From assembly GCF_042685645.1 (NCBI RefSeq), contig NZ_JBHUNX010000001.1, forward strand, positions 2,542,001-2,606,000: a stretch of DNA of 64,000 bases, given 5' to 3'. Position 1 is the first letter of the stretch. Every line of letters starts with the position of its first letter. Shown in pieces: positions 24,281-35,106 of the stretch. The notes under the pieces are model-generated. The model had not been told where the DNA came from and did no database searches. It was given only the letters and a program-made list of their open reading frames with translations. The position numbers were made by a program, and so were the translations under genes. The stretch comes from Salininema proteolyticum. Its GTDB lineage: Bacteria; Actinomycetota; Actinomycetes; Mycobacteriales; Micromonosporaceae.

Positions 24281-24871
24281 TTAGGAACTCGGCCGCACCG
24301 GTGTGAGGGTCAGGGACCTGTCCAGCTCCCACACCTCGCCGTACGGGGCGCGCAGCCCCAGCCGGCGACCCGTCGGCGACTCGCCGACGACCTGCACCGT
24401 TCCCTCGGCCGCGGGGCCGAGGAAGCCCATGCGCATGAGCCCCGTCACCAGCCGCTGCCTCACCTCGTAGCGTCGTCCGCCGGTGTCCACTGTGATAACG
24501 ACGTGGTCCAGCATCACGTCACGGAGACGTCGATCACCCACGCCCTGACCTCGTCGTTCGCGCAACGCTGCACCGGCCGCGCGGTCGACCTCGGCCAGAG
24601 TCCGGGCGGGGACCTCCTCCAGGACGTCCGCCTCCTTCGGTAGGCGCTGGAGCCAGCGGAGGTCGGCCCGGGGCCCCGCCGGAATCCCCTCCGAGAAATC
24701 ACCCGCCTGGTAAATCCCTGGTAGGCAGGATGTGTTCATCCGGCGACGCGCCAGCAGCTGAATGGGAAGGATCGACCAGACCGCACCGGGTTCCACCCGT
24801 ACGAGCGACTTCGCGTCGAGGCGCGCCAGGCGGCCCGCGTACAGCAGGAGGTCCTCGTCCTCGCCGCTCAC
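24281..24871 (-). CDS. Unknown protein coupled to a thioesterase gene
   Basis: A 196-aa protein with no motif I recognise. It contains Arg-rich helices in the middle and a beta-rich C-terminus (MLDHVVITVDTGGRRYEVRQRL, GEVWELDRSLTLTPVRP). Its GTG start at 24871 overlaps the thioesterase stop in the 4-nt sequence GTGA, a strong sign of translational coupling. Its function is therefore probably linked to the thioesterase, but no reaction can be proposed. Confidence 0.7.
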   Translation of the reverse strand: MSGEDEDLLLYAGRLARLDAKSLVRVEPGAVWSILPIQLLARRRMNTSCLPGIYQAGDFSEGIPAGPRADLRWLQRLPKEADVLEEVPARTLAEVDRAAGAALRERRGQGVGDRRLRDVMLDHVVITVDTGGRRYEVRQRLVTGLMRMGFLGPAAEGTVQVVGESPTGRRLGLRAPYGEVWELDRSLTLTPVRPSS

Positions 24872-25272
24872 TCTTCGATCCACCGCTCCAGGAACTCCTT
24901 CTCCCGCTCGCCGATGCGCTTGGGAGAGGCCGTGGCCGCGTCGATCAGGACCATGACGGTCCGGGCCTTGGCGGCGAGCTTGTCGTCGGCGAACAGCTCG
25001 TAGGCGAACGTGAAGGACGAGTTGCCGATCCTCTCGACCCACAGCTCGATGCGGACCGTCTGCTCGTGCAGCACCGGCAGCAGGAAGTCGGTCTCGTGGC
25101 GGGCGACCACAACGCCCTTCTCGAAGGACTCGACGCCGGCCTCCCGGGCCTCGGAGAACATCGAGGCCACGCGGGCCTCTTCGAAGAGCGTGCCGTAGAC
25201 GGCGTTGTTCAGGTGTCCGAACTTGTCCATGTCCGACCATCGCAACGCCACCTCGGTGGTGAATCGGGCCAT
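24868..25272 (-). CDS. Acyl-CoA thioesterase, hotdog fold
   Basis: A 134-aa 4HBT-family enzyme. The N-terminal ALRWSDMDKFGHLNNAVYGTLFEEAR is the active-site region of this family, with Asp in SDMD (general base or nucleophile) and the G-H-L-N-N helix start. VARHETDFLLPV is the following strand. It should hydrolyse acyl-CoA thioesters in the cytoplasm. GGAG lies 8 nt before ATG 25272. It is the first gene of a coupled pair with the unknown protein ending at 24281, and lies downstream of the terminator that follows ettA. Confidence 0.92.
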   Translation of the reverse strand: MARFTTEVALRWSDMDKFGHLNNAVYGTLFEEARVASMFSEAREAGVESFEKGVVVARHETDFLLPVLHEQTVRIELWVERIGNSSFTFAYELFADDKLAAKARTVMVLIDAATASPKRIGEREKEFLERWIEE

Positions 25273-25308
25273 CGTTCCACTCCGTTCTCAGGGGTTTCGA
25301 CTGTTGGT

Positions 25309-25353
25309 GGCGGGGGTCGGGGCCGGGGCGGCGCCCCGGCCCCGACCCCCGCC
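25309..25353 (-). terminator. Terminator of ettA, 21-bp GC stem
   Basis: A perfect 21-bp inverted repeat (arms starting GGCGGGGGTCGGGG) with a 3-nt loop sits 4 nt after the ettA stop. It is nearly all G and C and lacks a U-tract, but its stability and position support transcription termination. Confidence 0.65.
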
Positions 25354-25357
25354 GCGC

Positions 25358-27037
<1,680 letters not shown>

Positions 27038-27310
27038 AGTATTCCTTCGGTTGCGTGTGAAGATGGTGGTGTGCCGGCCGATCGTCGGCCGGTACCCATG
27101 ATGCCAAGTCAGCCCCGCGCTCCCGCATCGCGGGTCGCGTGTTGCGAACCACTTCATGATCCCGTAATCGTTTTAGTAGCACACCGGACAAGAGAGCGTT
27201 CCATACTCGCAGAGGGTGCGCCGGCCCGCTCCGCCTGTGCCAACGCGCCTCTTGAGTGGTTCACCTCCCCAGGAGGGCACGCTATCCTCATCCCCAAAGA
27301 AGGGAATCAC

Positions 27311-28726
27311 ATGCACAGCAAAGCTGCATTTATAGTCGTCGCCAACCGCCTCCCCATCGACGCCTCCGTCGACGAGGAGAGCGGCGAGGTCCAGTGGGTG
27401 CGCTCCCCCGGCGGCCTGGTGACCGCCCTGGAACCGGTCCTCCGGGACCACCACGGGACGTGGATCGGCTGGGCCGGGACGACGGAGGCCACCCCCGGCC
27501 CCGTCGACTCGGAGGGGGTCCGCCTTCTGCCCGTGGAGCTGTCCAAGGACGAGGTCCGCGCCTACTACGAAGGGTACTCCAACGCCTCCCTCTGGCCGCT
27601 CTACCACGACGCCGTCGAGCCGAGCGTCTTCCGGCGCTCCTGGTGGAAGACCTACTGCGAGGTCAACGAGCGCTTCGCCGAGGTCTGCGCCGCCGAGGCC
27701 GCCGAGGGCGCCGTCGTCTGGATCCAGGACTACCAGCTCCAGCTGGTCCCCGCCATGCTCCGCGAGCGCCGCCCCGACCTCAGGATCGGGTTCTTCCTGC
27801 ACATCCCCTTCCCGCCGGTGGAGCTGTTCATGCAGCTGCCCCAGCGGCGGCAGATCCTGGAGGGCGTACTCGGGGCCGACCTGATCGGCTTCCAGCGGCC
27901 CCTGGCGGCGGAGAACTTCCTCAAGGCGGTGGAGACGGTCACCGAGTACGAGCCGAAGGGGCATCTGATCACGGTGGACGGAAGGCACGTCAGCGCCGAC
28001 GCCTTCCCCATCTCCATCGACACGGAGGGCAATACGTCGATTGCCTCGAGTGCGCGGGTTACCCAGCGCGCCAAGGAGATACGCGCTGAACTCGGGGATC
28101 CGGAGACCCTTATCCTGGGCGTGGACCGCCTCGACTACACCAAGGGGATCGAACAGCGGCTCAAGGCCTACCGCGAGCTGCTCGAGGACGGGTCGATGTC
28201 CGTTCCGGAGACGGTGATGGTGCAGGTCGCGACTCCCAGCCGCGAGAGGGTGGAGCAGTACCGGGTGCTGCGCCACCGCGTGGAGCGGGAGGTCGGCCGC
28301 ATCAACGGCGACTTCGGAAAGGTCGGGCTGCCCGCCGTGCACTACCTGCACCAGTCCTACGACCGCTACGAGCTGGCCGCCCTGTACCGGGCGGCGGACG
28401 TCATGGCCGTGACGCCCTTGCGCGACGGGATGAACCTCGTGGCCAAGGAGTACTGCGCGGCCCGGATCGACGACTCGGGGGCGCTGCTGCTCAGCGAGTT
28501 CGCGGGGGCCGCGGGCGAGCTGTCGGGGGCCTACCGGGTCAACCCGTACGACATCACCCAGATGAAGCGGCGGTTCATGACGGCTGTGACGGCGCCCGAG
28601 GAGGAGAAGCGCGAGCGCATGGAGAAGATGCGATCGTTCCTCAAGGAGTACAACGTGGACCGTTGGGCGCGAGGCTTCCTCACCGCGTTGGGCGTCCCGG
28701 AATCCGCGACGGACGAGACCCGGTGA
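27311..28726 (+). CDS. otsA: Trehalose-6-phosphate synthase
   Basis: A 471-aa GT20 glycosyltransferase that joins UDP-glucose (or another NDP-glucose) and glucose-6-phosphate. Substrate-site landmarks are visible: VVANRLP at the start, SPGGLVTAL, the WIQDYQLQLVP motif, FFLHIPFPP, GVDRLDYTKGI with the phosphate-contacting Lys, and TPLRDGMNLVAKEYCA near the C-terminus. ATG 27311 follows AAGGGA. Product is dephosphorylated by the OtsB domain encoded 69 nt downstream, so the two form a trehalose synthesis operon for osmotic or desiccation protection. Confidence 0.96.
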   Translation: MHSKAAFIVVANRLPIDASVDEESGEVQWVRSPGGLVTALEPVLRDHHGTWIGWAGTTEATPGPVDSEGVRLLPVELSKDEVRAYYEGYSNASLWPLYHDAVEPSVFRRSWWKTYCEVNERFAEVCAAEAAEGAVVWIQDYQLQLVPAMLRERRPDLRIGFFLHIPFPPVELFMQLPQRRQILEGVLGADLIGFQRPLAAENFLKAVETVTEYEPKGHLITVDGRHVSADAFPISIDTEGNTSIASSARVTQRAKEIRAELGDPETLILGVDRLDYTKGIEQRLKAYRELLEDGSMSVPETVMVQVATPSRERVEQYRVLRHRVEREVGRINGDFGKVGLPAVHYLHQSYDRYELAALYRAADVMAVTPLRDGMNLVAKEYCAARIDDSGALLLSEFAGAAGELSGAYRVNPYDITQMKRRFMTAVTAPEEEKRERMEKMRSFLKEYNVDRWARGFLTALGVPESATDETR

Positions 28727-28795
28727 CGGACAGTGGGAACGTTATAGTTACAAATAGATTACATATCAGCAACATCTGGTCATGGAGATGAATTT

Positions 28796-31357
28796 ATGTC
28801 CGTTTCGCAGCAGCCGGAGAAGACCGCCCGCGAGTCGCTCTCCGAGGCGCTCAAGGCTGTTAGCCGGGTACCCACCCTGCTCGTCGCGTGCGACTACGAC
28901 GGGACTCTGGCGCCCATCGTCACCGACCCCAGCCAAGCCAAGCCGATCCACGAGTCGGTGACGGCCCTGCGGTCGCTGGCAAGCCTGCCCGATACGCACT
29001 CGGCCGTCATCTCCGGCCGGGCGCTGCGGGATTTGGCGGCGCTCTCGCGCCTTCCCGCAGAGGTGTACCTCGTGGGTTCCCACGGTTCGGAGTTCGACGT
29101 GGACTTCCAGGACCGGCTCGGTGAGGCGGACCGACGCACTCTCGAGAAGATGACCAACGAGCTCTACTCGATCGCGGCGCGCTACAACGGCGTGCGCGTC
29201 GAGGTCAAGCCCGCGGGAGCGGCCCTGCACACCCGCGAGGCGTCGGAGGACGACGCGGAGCTGGCCGGCACCGCGGTCACCGAAGGCCCGGCGACCTGGC
29301 CGGGCGTGCAGATGACGGAGGGCAAGGCCGTCCTGGACCTGTCGGTGGTCTCCACCCACAAGGGCGACGCCCTGGACCACCTGCGCCACCAGCTGGGGGC
29401 GAGTGCGGTCCTCTTCGTCGGCGACGACGTCACCGACGAGAACGCCTTCGCCAGCCTGCACGGCCCCGACGTGGGCATCAAAGTGGGCAACGGCGACTCC
29501 AAGGCGGAGTTCCGCATAGGCGACCCGCAGGACGTGGCCGAGCTGCTGGCCCGCGTGGCGGACCTGCGCGCCCGGTGGCTGCGCGGCGAGTCGACCACCC
29601 AGATCGAGCGCCACTCCATGATCGCCGACGGCGCCAACCACGCGCTGATCACGCCGGACGCGCGGATGACGTGGATGTGCCACCCGCGCCCCGACTCCGG
29701 AGCGGTCTTCGCCCACCTGCTCGGCGGCGAGCCGGCCGGGCACTTCACGGTCCAGCCGGCGGCCAAAGGGCTGCCGCTGGGGCAGCGCTACCGGGCGGGC
29801 ACGATGACCGTCGAGACCCGCTGGCCGGGCCTGACCGTCACCGACTGGATGGACTCCACGCCCCGGCGCCGGGGCGACCTGAACGCCACCGTCGTGGTGC
29901 GGGAGCTGTCGGGCTCGGTGCCGGTGGAGATCGAGTTCGCCCCGCGTCCGGAGTTCGGGCAGATTCCGGTGCAGCTGCAGCCGGTCGGCGACGGGATCAT
30001 GGTGCTGGGCGGCAACGAGCCGCTGGTGCTGCGCAGCCCGGGGATCGAGTGGACGATCGACAAGGAGGGCGAGCACTACACCGCGCGGGCGGCGGTGGAC
30101 CTGTCCGAGCGCGAGGGGCCGCTGGTGCTGGAGCTGCGCTGCGGCGTGGACGACCTCCAGGAGTGGGGCACCCCGGTCATGGTCCGGCGGCGGACGACGG
30201 AGGCGGCCTGGCGCAACTGGTCGGACTCGCTGAAGGTGGGCCGCAACGAGCCGGACATGGTGCGCCGTTCGGCGCTGACGTTGAGGGCCCTGTGCCACCA
30301 GCCGACCGGGGCGATCCTCGCGGCGGCGACGACCTCCCTCCCCGAGGAGCTGGGCGGGGTGCGCAACTGGGACTACCGGTTCTGTTGGATCCGCGACGGC
30401 GCCCTGTCGGCGCAGGCGCTGGTGGATTTGGGAAGCCTGCAAGAGGCCGAGCAGTTCTTCGACTGGACCGCGGGGGTGCTCTCCCGCACCGGGGGCAAGC
30501 CCGAGCGGCTCGCCCCGCTCTACGACGTCGAGGGATACGCTCCCGGTCCGGAGGCGGTCATCCCGACCCTTCCGGGTTACGCCGGCTCGCGCCCGGTGCG
30601 CGTCTCCAACGCCGCCAACAGGCAGGTGCAGTTGGACGTCTTCGGCCCGGTGGCCGCCCTGGTCGAGTCGGTGGCGCACCGCCGCGGGCACTTGACGGAG
30701 TTCGAGCAGACGATCATGCGGCAGATGACGGAGGCCGTCGAGAAGCGCTGGCACGAGCCGGACCACGGCATCTGGGAGGAGCGGCAGGCGCCGCGCCACC
30801 ACGTGTACTCGAAGGTCATGTGCTGGCAGACGATCGACCGAGCCATCAAGCTCTCCGAGCAGTTCGGGATGGAGGGCGAAGCGCACTGGCCCGAGCTGCG
30901 GGACGCGATCGCCTCCAACGTGCTCGACCTGGGCTGGAACGACCGGGTGGGGGCCTACACGGCCGCCTACGGCTCGGACGACCTCGACGCGGCGAGCCTG
31001 TGGGTGGGTCTCTCGGGGCTGCTGGCGCCCGACGACGACCGCTATCTCAAGACCGTGCTCGCGACCGAAGCCGCCCTGCGGAAGGGGCCGACGGTCTACC
31101 GCTATCTCAAGGACGACGGGCTCCCCGGGCACGAGGGCGGATTCACGCTCTGCTCGGCGTGGCTGGCCGAGGCGTTCGTCCAGCTGGGCCGCCGCGTGGA
31201 CGCCGAGGAGCTGTTCGAGCAGATCCTCGCCACGGCCGGCCCGACCGGACTGCTCTCCGAGGAGTGGGACCCGATCGCCGAGCACGGGCTGGGCAACCAC
31301 CCGCAGGCCTACTCCCACCTGGGGCTGATCCGGGTGGCGCGCCTGCTGGAAAGCTGA
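28796..31357 (+). CDS. otsB: Fusion of trehalose-6-phosphate phosphatase and GH15 glycoside hydrolase
   Basis: An 853-aa two-domain protein. Residues about 25-260 are a HAD-type trehalose phosphatase (nucleophile Asp33 and Asp35 in ACDYDGTLAP, and FVGDDVTDENAF). Residues about 265-853 are a GH15 glucoamylase-like domain, with GGVRNWDYRFCWIRDGALSAQAL and the C-terminal EEWDPIAEHGLGNHPQAYSHLGLI carrying a likely catalytic Glu. Mycobacterial trehalases belong to GH15, so the second domain may hydrolyse trehalose, the product of the first. GGAGATG lies before ATG 28796. It is expressed after otsA and ended by a terminator at 31370. Confidence 0.92.
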   Translation: MSVSQQPEKTARESLSEALKAVSRVPTLLVACDYDGTLAPIVTDPSQAKPIHESVTALRSLASLPDTHSAVISGRALRDLAALSRLPAEVYLVGSHGSEFDVDFQDRLGEADRRTLEKMTNELYSIAARYNGVRVEVKPAGAALHTREASEDDAELAGTAVTEGPATWPGVQMTEGKAVLDLSVVSTHKGDALDHLRHQLGASAVLFVGDDVTDENAFASLHGPDVGIKVGNGDSKAEFRIGDPQDVAELLARVADLRARWLRGESTTQIERHSMIADGANHALITPDARMTWMCHPRPDSGAVFAHLLGGEPAGHFTVQPAAKGLPLGQRYRAGTMTVETRWPGLTVTDWMDSTPRRRGDLNATVVVRELSGSVPVEIEFAPRPEFGQIPVQLQPVGDGIMVLGGNEPLVLRSPGIEWTIDKEGEHYTARAAVDLSEREGPLVLELRCGVDDLQEWGTPVMVRRRTTEAAWRNWSDSLKVGRNEPDMVRRSALTLRALCHQPTGAILAAATTSLPEELGGVRNWDYRFCWIRDGALSAQALVDLGSLQEAEQFFDWTAGVLSRTGGKPERLAPLYDVEGYAPGPEAVIPTLPGYAGSRPVRVSNAANRQVQLDVFGPVAALVESVAHRRGHLTEFEQTIMRQMTEAVEKRWHEPDHGIWEERQAPRHHVYSKVMCWQTIDRAIKLSEQFGMEGEAHWPELRDAIASNVLDLGWNDRVGAYTAAYGSDDLDAASLWVGLSGLLAPDDDRYLKTVLATEAALRKGPTVYRYLKDDGLPGHEGGFTLCSAWLAEAFVQLGRRVDAEELFEQILATAGPTGLLSEEWDPIAEHGLGNHPQAYSHLGLIRVARLLES

Positions 31358-31369
31358 CGACGGCAAGAA

Positions 31370-31400
31370 AGAAGGGGATCCCCGTCGGGGATCCCCTTCT
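31370..31400. terminator. Bidirectional terminator after the otsB fusion
   Basis: AGAAGGGGATCCCC and GGGGATCCCCTTCT form a perfect 14-bp stem with a 3-nt loop, 13 nt after the otsB stop. It sits between convergent genes (next gene ends at 31447) and can serve both. Confidence 0.8.
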
Positions 31401-31446
31401 CCTTACGACTAGCGCCGGGAGGCTGTCAGTCGCGTCCTGTCAAGAC

Positions 31447-31788
31447 TCAGGCGGCGACGGCCTCGCCGAACACGCCGGCCTCGTCGAGGGACTTCAGCGT
31501 GGCGTCCCAGCCCTGCTCGGGCAGGTCCTTGACGAAGCCCTCGATCTCGCTCTTGATCTTGTCACCGTGACCGGCCTCGATCTGGGTCTTCAGAGCCTCG
31601 TTGAACTTCTCCGAGCCGACCTCCAGGTGGAGGGTACGGCCGTCGGTGATGTTGCGCAGGTAGACGTGCTTGCCCTGGTTGAGCGGGATAAGGTACTTGA
31701 ACTCGCCGAGGACGCTCAGTCCGCCGTTACCCTTTGCCTGCCCCGCTTTAACGGAAGCGCGCGCTGTCTTGGACGTGTTTGCGGCCAC
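31447..31788 (-). CDS. Small conserved-looking protein of unknown function
   Basis: A 113-aa soluble, Lys-rich protein with LGEFKYLIPLNQGKHVYLRNITDGRTLHL and a helical C-terminus. It has no signal, membrane helix or recognised domain. GTG 31788 was chosen because GGGGTGA, complementary to the 16S tail, lies 5 nt upstream; GTG 31797 three codons earlier is the alternative. Codon use is typical of the window. The 587-nt region upstream has no gene. Confidence 0.65.
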   Translation of the reverse strand: MAANTSKTARASVKAGQAKGNGGLSVLGEFKYLIPLNQGKHVYLRNITDGRTLHLEVGSEKFNEALKTQIEAGHGDKIKSEIEGFVKDLPEQGWDATLKSLDEAGVFGEAVAA

Positions 31789-32375
31789 GCCAGTCACCCC
31801 AATCAGAATTCAGATAAAACGTTCGTTTGCCGGATCGCCGCCCCGGATCGTCCCGTGGGTCGGGGAATCCGGCTTGATGCCTCACTCCGACGCTCGGGCC
31901 GGAGAAAACTGGGCCGCTCGGTGCTGCGGGCTCTCACCGCACGCCATTGACCCCTCCATCGGGCGTCTACCACAGAACCGGCCGGGCAATTGTATCTCAT
32001 GCCCGCGGGGTCCAACATGGCGAGGTGGGGCGTTATTCCCGGTGGCACAGGCGAAGGAGACTGAGAACACTTCCGCGCCGCATTCTCCGGCCGCGTTTCG
32101 TCCCGGAACGGAAAAAAATCGGACTTTTGAGCAGTTTCGGTCTGGCGCGAGCGGGGAATTACTGTCAAGATGTAATGGAGTGGATCGTCAGAACCGAATC
32201 GCGTACCCTGCGAACGACTTCACCACGGGCCGAACCGGATATTCCGGTGCACCCTCCCGCCGCTCCGGGTAGCGTCTCCCGTACGGTCCTGACGTCGCGA
32301 TCCATGTGACCGGACGAACCCCGAACCCCGCAGGCACATACCGCTACCGATACGCACTCCGGAGGAGGTGCAGCC
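31789..32375. other. Gene-free stretch, 587 nt
   Basis: Divergent intergenic region between the 113-aa gene and the DUF3145 gene. It is less GC-rich in places (AAAACGTTCGTTT near 31816; GGAAAAAAATCGGAC near 32108) and should contain both promoters. The short ORFs crossing it on either strand lack ribosome sites and plausible composition. No tRNA or structured RNA was recognised. Confidence 0.5.
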
Positions 32376-32870
32376 ATGTCGACTAGAGGAGTGATCTACG
32401 TCCACTCCAGCCCCGCGGCCGTATGCCCGCACGTGGAGTGGTCGATCGGCCGCGTCCTCGGAGTGACCGGTGTCAAGTTCGGCTGGGCGCCGCAGCCGGT
32501 CGAGAAGGGCGCGATGCGCGCCTCCCGCGCCTGGGTCGCCGAGCCCGGCGCCGCGGCCGAGATCGCCTCCGCCCTCATGCAGTGGCCCATGCTCCGCTTC
32601 GAGATCACCGAGCAGCCCTCCGAGGGCCGTGACGGTGAGCGCATCATGTACCTCCCTGAGCGGGGCGTGTACCGCGCGGCGATGAGCGCCGACGGTTCGG
32701 TCATGGTGGCCGAGGACAGGATCCGCGCGCTGATGGCCACGACCACCAGCGCCGAAGCGCTGCGCAGCGGCCTCCACCAGCTGCTCGGACTGGAGTGGGA
32801 GCAGGAACTCGCCCCGTACCGCGAGTCCGGCCACCAGCAGGAGCAGTCCTGGCTGGCCCACGTCTCCTGA
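32376..32870 (+). CDS. DUF3145 domain-containing protein
   Basis: A 164-aa protein conserved across actinobacteria. Typical features are the start MSTRGVIYVHSSPAAVCPHVEWSI, the MRASRAWVAEPGAAAEIAS segment, the central LRFEITEQPSEGRDGERIMYLP and the C-terminal LLGLEWEQELAPYRES. It is soluble and monocistronic, with CGGAGGAGGTG upstream of ATG. Its function is not established. A hairpin follows at 33011. Confidence 0.9.
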   Translation: MSTRGVIYVHSSPAAVCPHVEWSIGRVLGVTGVKFGWAPQPVEKGAMRASRAWVAEPGAAAEIASALMQWPMLRFEITEQPSEGRDGERIMYLPERGVYRAAMSADGSVMVAEDRIRALMATTTSAEALRSGLHQLLGLEWEQELAPYRESGHQQEQSWLAHVS

Positions 32871-33010
32871 GGCCGGGCCTTCGCCATCCGCGATCCGAAT
32901 GACTTTCCGATGTGTACCACGGTAAACCGTTACTCTGTGTCCGTCGTCGGTGGACAGGCCTGATACAGGTTCGCCCGCCGGCGACGCGGCCGGGACGCAG
33001 AGCCGAGAGG

Positions 33011-33040
33011 AGGGCCGGCGCCCCTTGGGGAGCCGGCCCT
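33011..33040. terminator. Bidirectional hairpin between DUF3145 and NSS genes
   Basis: AGGGCCGGC and GCCGGCCCT flank CCCC-TT-GGGG to make a 13-bp stem with one mismatch, between two converging genes. There is no T-run. Probably a terminator for one or both. Confidence 0.55.
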
Positions 33041-33161
33041 CGTTCTGCGTTCGGACGGCCCGGTCCGCCGACGGGACTCGAGTCGGCCCGGACACCGGCC
33101 GGACTCGGCTCCCCGTTCCCGCGGGGCGGCCGCCCGTCGCCGGACCGCCGCCCCCACGAGC

Positions 33162-34706
33162 TCAGGCGGAGGCCTCCTCCTCGGCGTTCTCGAGGTCCTC
33201 GTCCGTCTGCGGCACGGGCTTGTTGCGCATGACCACGCCCATCACCAGACCGAAGAGGATGCTGGCGGCGCCCACGCTCCAGGTGATGAGCACCTGGTCG
33301 GGCGAGAGCGTGTTGCCCTCCTTCGGGTTGAGGTACCAGTCGATCTGGTCCGGAACCAGGTTGAACAGCAGGATGTAGACCAGGACCACGGCGGTGATGC
33401 CGAGGAAGGCGTACCACCAGGCGCCCAGCTTCAGGATCGAGTAGCGGTTGGCGTCGGAGGCCAGTCGGCCGATCTTGCCGCTGGCGAAGGCCGCGATGAT
33501 CGACGCCAGGCCGGCCATGACCAGTCCGTAGGGCGTGACGGCCTGGTCAACGGCGTCGAGGATCATCGGGCCGTTGCGGGTCGGGTAGACCGCGAGGGAG
33601 ACCAGGGCCATCGGTATGCCGATGACGAGGACGGTCTTCTTGCGGTCCCAGCCGAAGCGGTCCTGGAAGGACGCGAGCGGCACGATGAGCATGGAGATCA
33701 GCGAGGAGACGCCCGCCACGACCAGCGAGCCGAAGAAGAGGAAGCCGAACAGCTCGGTGCCCGGCATCTCGTTGAGGATCGTCGGGAAGGTGACGAAGGC
33801 CAGGCCGCCGCCGACGATCGGGTTCTGCTCGTCGATGACCGGTCCCCCGGAGTTGTAGGCCATGAAACCCAGGGCGGCGAACACGCCGATGCCGGCCAGC
33901 AGCTCGAAGGAGGCGTTGGCGAGTCCGGCCGTCGTGGCCGTCATCGTCAGCTCCGACTTCTTGCGCAGGTAGGAGGCGTAGGCGATCATGGTGCCCATAC
34001 CGATCGAGAGGGAGAAGAACACCTGTCCGTAGGCCGCGACCCAGACCTGGTAGTCGCCCAGGGCGTTCCAGTCGGGCGTGAAGAAGGTGTTCAGGCCGTC
34101 CAGTGCGCCGGGCAGGGTCACCGCGCGGACGACCAGGGCGCCGAAGAGGACCACCAGCAGCGGGATGCAGACCTTGTTGGCCAGCTCCACGCCCTTGCGG
34201 ACTCCGCCGGCCATGATGACCAGCGACACGACCCACACGCCGGCGAGGGCGCCGAAGATGCCCCAGTTGAACTCCCCGAACTGGTAGACCTCTCCGCTGA
34301 CGTTGAGGAACTCGGTGAAGTAGGCGCCCGGTTCGTCGCCCCACGAGGCGGTCACGGAGAAGAACGTGTAGGAGACCGCCCAGGCCAGGATGGAGGCGTA
34401 GAAGGTCGCCAGCAGGATGGCCACGGCCACCTGCCACCAGCCGATGCCCTCGGCGTTCTTGCTCATGGAGCGGAACGCGGAGGGACCGGACTTCCGGGAG
34501 CGGTGCCCGATGGTGTACTCGAGGATCAACAGGGGTATGCCGGCGGTCAGGATGGCCACCATCCACGGGATGAGGAAGGCGCCTCCGCCGCTCTCATAGG
34601 CTTCGCCGGGGAACCGCCAGATGTTCCCCAGGCCGATGGCCGAGCCGACGGCCGCCAAGAGGAACCCGGCACGGCTCCCCCAGGTTTCGCGTACACTTCC
34701 AGTCAC
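33162..34706 (-). CDS. Second NSS-family sodium-dependent transporter
   Basis: A 514-aa membrane symporter homologous to the product of 18309-20033. It carries the same TM1 signature (AAVGSAIGLGNIWRFPGEAYESGGGAF) and a similar 12-helix layout, but its C-terminal tail is short (TDEDLENAEEEASA). GTG 34706 was chosen because GGGAG lies 7 nt before it; the frame extends to 34829 without support. No small-subunit gene follows, so it either works alone or borrows the MetS-like subunit. It shares an upstream control module with NSS gene 1. Substrate is probably an amino acid. Confidence 0.93.
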   Translation of the reverse strand: MTGSVRETWGSRAGFLLAAVGSAIGLGNIWRFPGEAYESGGGAFLIPWMVAILTAGIPLLILEYTIGHRSRKSGPSAFRSMSKNAEGIGWWQVAVAILLATFYASILAWAVSYTFFSVTASWGDEPGAYFTEFLNVSGEVYQFGEFNWGIFGALAGVWVVSLVIMAGGVRKGVELANKVCIPLLVVLFGALVVRAVTLPGALDGLNTFFTPDWNALGDYQVWVAAYGQVFFSLSIGMGTMIAYASYLRKKSELTMTATTAGLANASFELLAGIGVFAALGFMAYNSGGPVIDEQNPIVGGGLAFVTFPTILNEMPGTELFGFLFFGSLVVAGVSSLISMLIVPLASFQDRFGWDRKKTVLVIGIPMALVSLAVYPTRNGPMILDAVDQAVTPYGLVMAGLASIIAAFASGKIGRLASDANRYSILKLGAWWYAFLGITAVVLVYILLFNLVPDQIDWYLNPKEGNTLSPDQVLITWSVGAASILFGLVMGVVMRNKPVPQTDEDLENAEEEASA

Positions 34707-34818
34707 TTTGTCACTCCCAATCGAGGCAGGGCCAATCCGGGCGGGGGCGGTGGGCCGCCTCCGTTCTCGCCGACAAGGGATCGCCTTGCGTTCATTATGA
34801 ACAGCTTCGATAACACAG

Positions 34819-34897
34819 TGTGAGGGCACTCACAAGTACCCTAAAAGGTACTCATCCGGAGGTGAACGCACAAGTCCTTGTTATCGATGCGTTATCG
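34819..34897 (-). promoter_or_regulatory. Upstream control module of NSS gene 2: CRP/GlxR-type site plus GATAAC pair
   Basis: TGTGA-N6-TCACA at 34819-34834 is a perfect match to the CRP/GlxR consensus and is part of a 19-nt sequence identical to the one before NSS gene 1. Forty nt further upstream (34879-34897, read on the minus strand) is CGATAACGC-atc-GATAACA, 16 of 19 identical to its counterpart. The order and spacing are conserved, and ACTTG and AGTAC in between are shared too. Confidence 0.78.
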
Positions 34898-35000
34898 ATT
34901 CCCTCCCTGCGGGCGGCCTCAGAGATTACGGATCCACCTCGCCGTACTTCACGGTAGTGCATTTTCTTCCCACCATCCGGGATCCTCGGTCACGAACGAA

Positions 35001-35033
35001 GAACGCCCCGGACCTGCGGTCCGGGGCGTTCTT
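35001..35033 (-). terminator. Terminator of the nitroreductase-like gene
   Basis: GAACGCCCCGGACC and GGTCCGGGGCGTTC form a perfect 14-bp stem with loop tgc, about 73 nt beyond the gene end. It separates that gene from the NSS promoter region. The rest of the 34707-35106 gap holds the NSS control module. Confidence 0.75.
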
Positions 35034-35106
35034 CAGTCTAGGGCCGGGCGGGGCCGGCGCACGGGGATACCGGCATTCGGCCGGAGCGGTCCGGCCGACG
35101 GCGGCT

